A stretch of DNA of 22,994 bases, taken from the IMG/VR virus record IMGVR_UViG_3300025697_000159, positions 1 to 22,994 of that record. One strand, 5' to 3'. Shown piece after piece: positions 22,531 through 22,994 of the stretch. Position 1 is the stretch's first letter. Every line of letters begins with the position of its first letter. Source of the DNA: a virus. Below the pieces are notes generated by a model that was given only the letters and a program-made list of their open reading frames with translations, had not been told where the DNA came from and made no database searches. The position numbers and the translations under genes were made by a program.

Positions 22531-22994
22531 TCATCCCGATCTAAAATTAGGAGAAAATTCTCCATGGTATTTCATTTCAGCTTGGCGTCTGGCTTCTGCT
22601 GCGTCTTGCAAATCTGCAAACCTACCAAGGAAAATTTCTTTACCATCAACAACTATACGAGCACGAAATTTATTTTTATTTTTGTCCCAACCCACACCAA
22701 CAATACCACTATTGTTATCTGATCGAATGCCTTGATTTATCGCATTCTGTGAATAAGTCACTTCACGCAAATTATTAGATAAATTATTCAGCTTAATCCG
22801 ATCCCTGTGATCAAACATATATTTGTGCTCAAAATCGCCTTTTACAAAATTAGATAAATTCAGCTTCTCACCACCATGGATCGTATAAACATATCCACAT
22901 TTATTATGCCATTTATGTTTTTTAATCTCATTAAGATTTTCTCCATCAAAGAAAGTCTCAGCAATCACTTTACCGTTTTTATTATACAGTTCCA
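22531..22994 (-). CDS. HNH/AP2 homing endonuclease (N-terminus beyond the window)
   Basis: The frame is open to the right edge, so the start is outside; the visible reading begins ELYNKNGKVIAETFFDGENL. GTG 22968 could be mistaken for a start but lies mid-domain. Residues downstream show YMFDHRDRIKLNNLSNNLRE, the Asp-His...Asn-Asn core of an HNH_3-type nuclease, and then SGIVGVGWDKNKNKFRARIV with IFLGRFADLQDAAEARRQAE, a typical AP2 DNA-binding domain. The histidine usually found in the first strand (LHR) appears as LSN, so activity may be altered. Such genes are mobile and are often free-standing in phage genomes. It ends 13 nt before the acidic protein gene. Confidence 0.88.
   Translation of the reverse strand, partial: ELYNKNGKVIAETFFDGENLNEIKKHKWHNKCGYVYTIHGGEKLNLSNFVKGDFEHKYMFDHRDRIKLNNLSNNLREVTYSQNAINQGIRSDNNSGIVGVGWDKNKNKFRARIVVDGKEIFLGRFADLQDAAEARRQAEMKYHGEFSPNFRSG

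Noticed and set aside
22162-22722. Plus-strand open frame of 186 codons spanning two genes
   Set aside because: It crosses the acidic repeat gene and the HNH/AP2 gene antisense, and its Ser/Gly/Thr-rich sequence mirrors the acidic repeats.

Overview
This window is part of the late structural operon of a tailed bacteriophage or prophage. Every gene I can support lies on the minus strand, so biological order runs from position 22994 down to 1. Genes are packed with 1-8 nt overlaps (TAATG and ATGA junctions) or short gaps, most have strong Shine-Dalgarno sequences (AAGGAGG types), and TGA is a normal stop, so the host is a bacterium using the standard code. The DNA is AT-rich. A single major tail protein, with no sheath and tube pair, points to a long non-contractile (siphovirus-type) tail. 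The host cannot be named from the sequence.

Layout in transcription order. (1) 22994-20476, head-to-tail junction: an HNH/AP2 homing endonuclease cut by the window edge, an acidic repeat protein, a gp6-like head-tail connector, an HK97 gp10-like protein and a probable tail terminator. (2) 20483-18369: a 704-residue protein joining a GT-B and a GT-A glycosyltransferase plus a helical repeat tail, placed inside the tail operon. (3) 18356-14153, tail shaft: major tail protein, a tail assembly chaperone with a -1 frameshift extension that is easily missed (slippery TTTGGGG at 16887-16893), and an 853-residue tape measure protein. (4) 14151-9560, distal tail: small conserved-looking proteins, a SPRY-domain protein with near-identical 57-bp tandem repeats, a coiled-coil and cysteine-rich protein, a zinc-ribbon-like protein and a 50-residue protein. 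(5) 9532-2619, fibre and receptor module: two proteins with Sec signal peptides, a BppU-like baseplate protein, short fibre-like proteins sharing end motifs, and a C-type-lectin/FGE-fold protein whose GC-rich C-terminus looks like the variable repeat of a diversity-generating retroelement (DGR). (6) 2561-1: further small structural-looking proteins, a GIY-YIG homing endonuclease and a gene running off the left edge.

Together the genes build the neck, tail shaft and a complex tail tip. The tip carries several likely host-contact proteins (SPRY/repeat protein, Cys-rich protein, signal-peptide-bearing adhesin-like proteins, BppU-like organiser, DGR target). The DGR template repeat and reverse transcriptase are not in this window. 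The glycosyltransferase may modify virion or host-surface glycans; that is inference. Four small genes (51, 50, 54 and 52 residues) and the chaperone extension fill most gaps between the larger genes. No tRNA, rRNA, CRISPR, IS element, integrase, convincing promoter or Rho-independent terminator was seen, and no gene-free stretch exceeds 300 bases.
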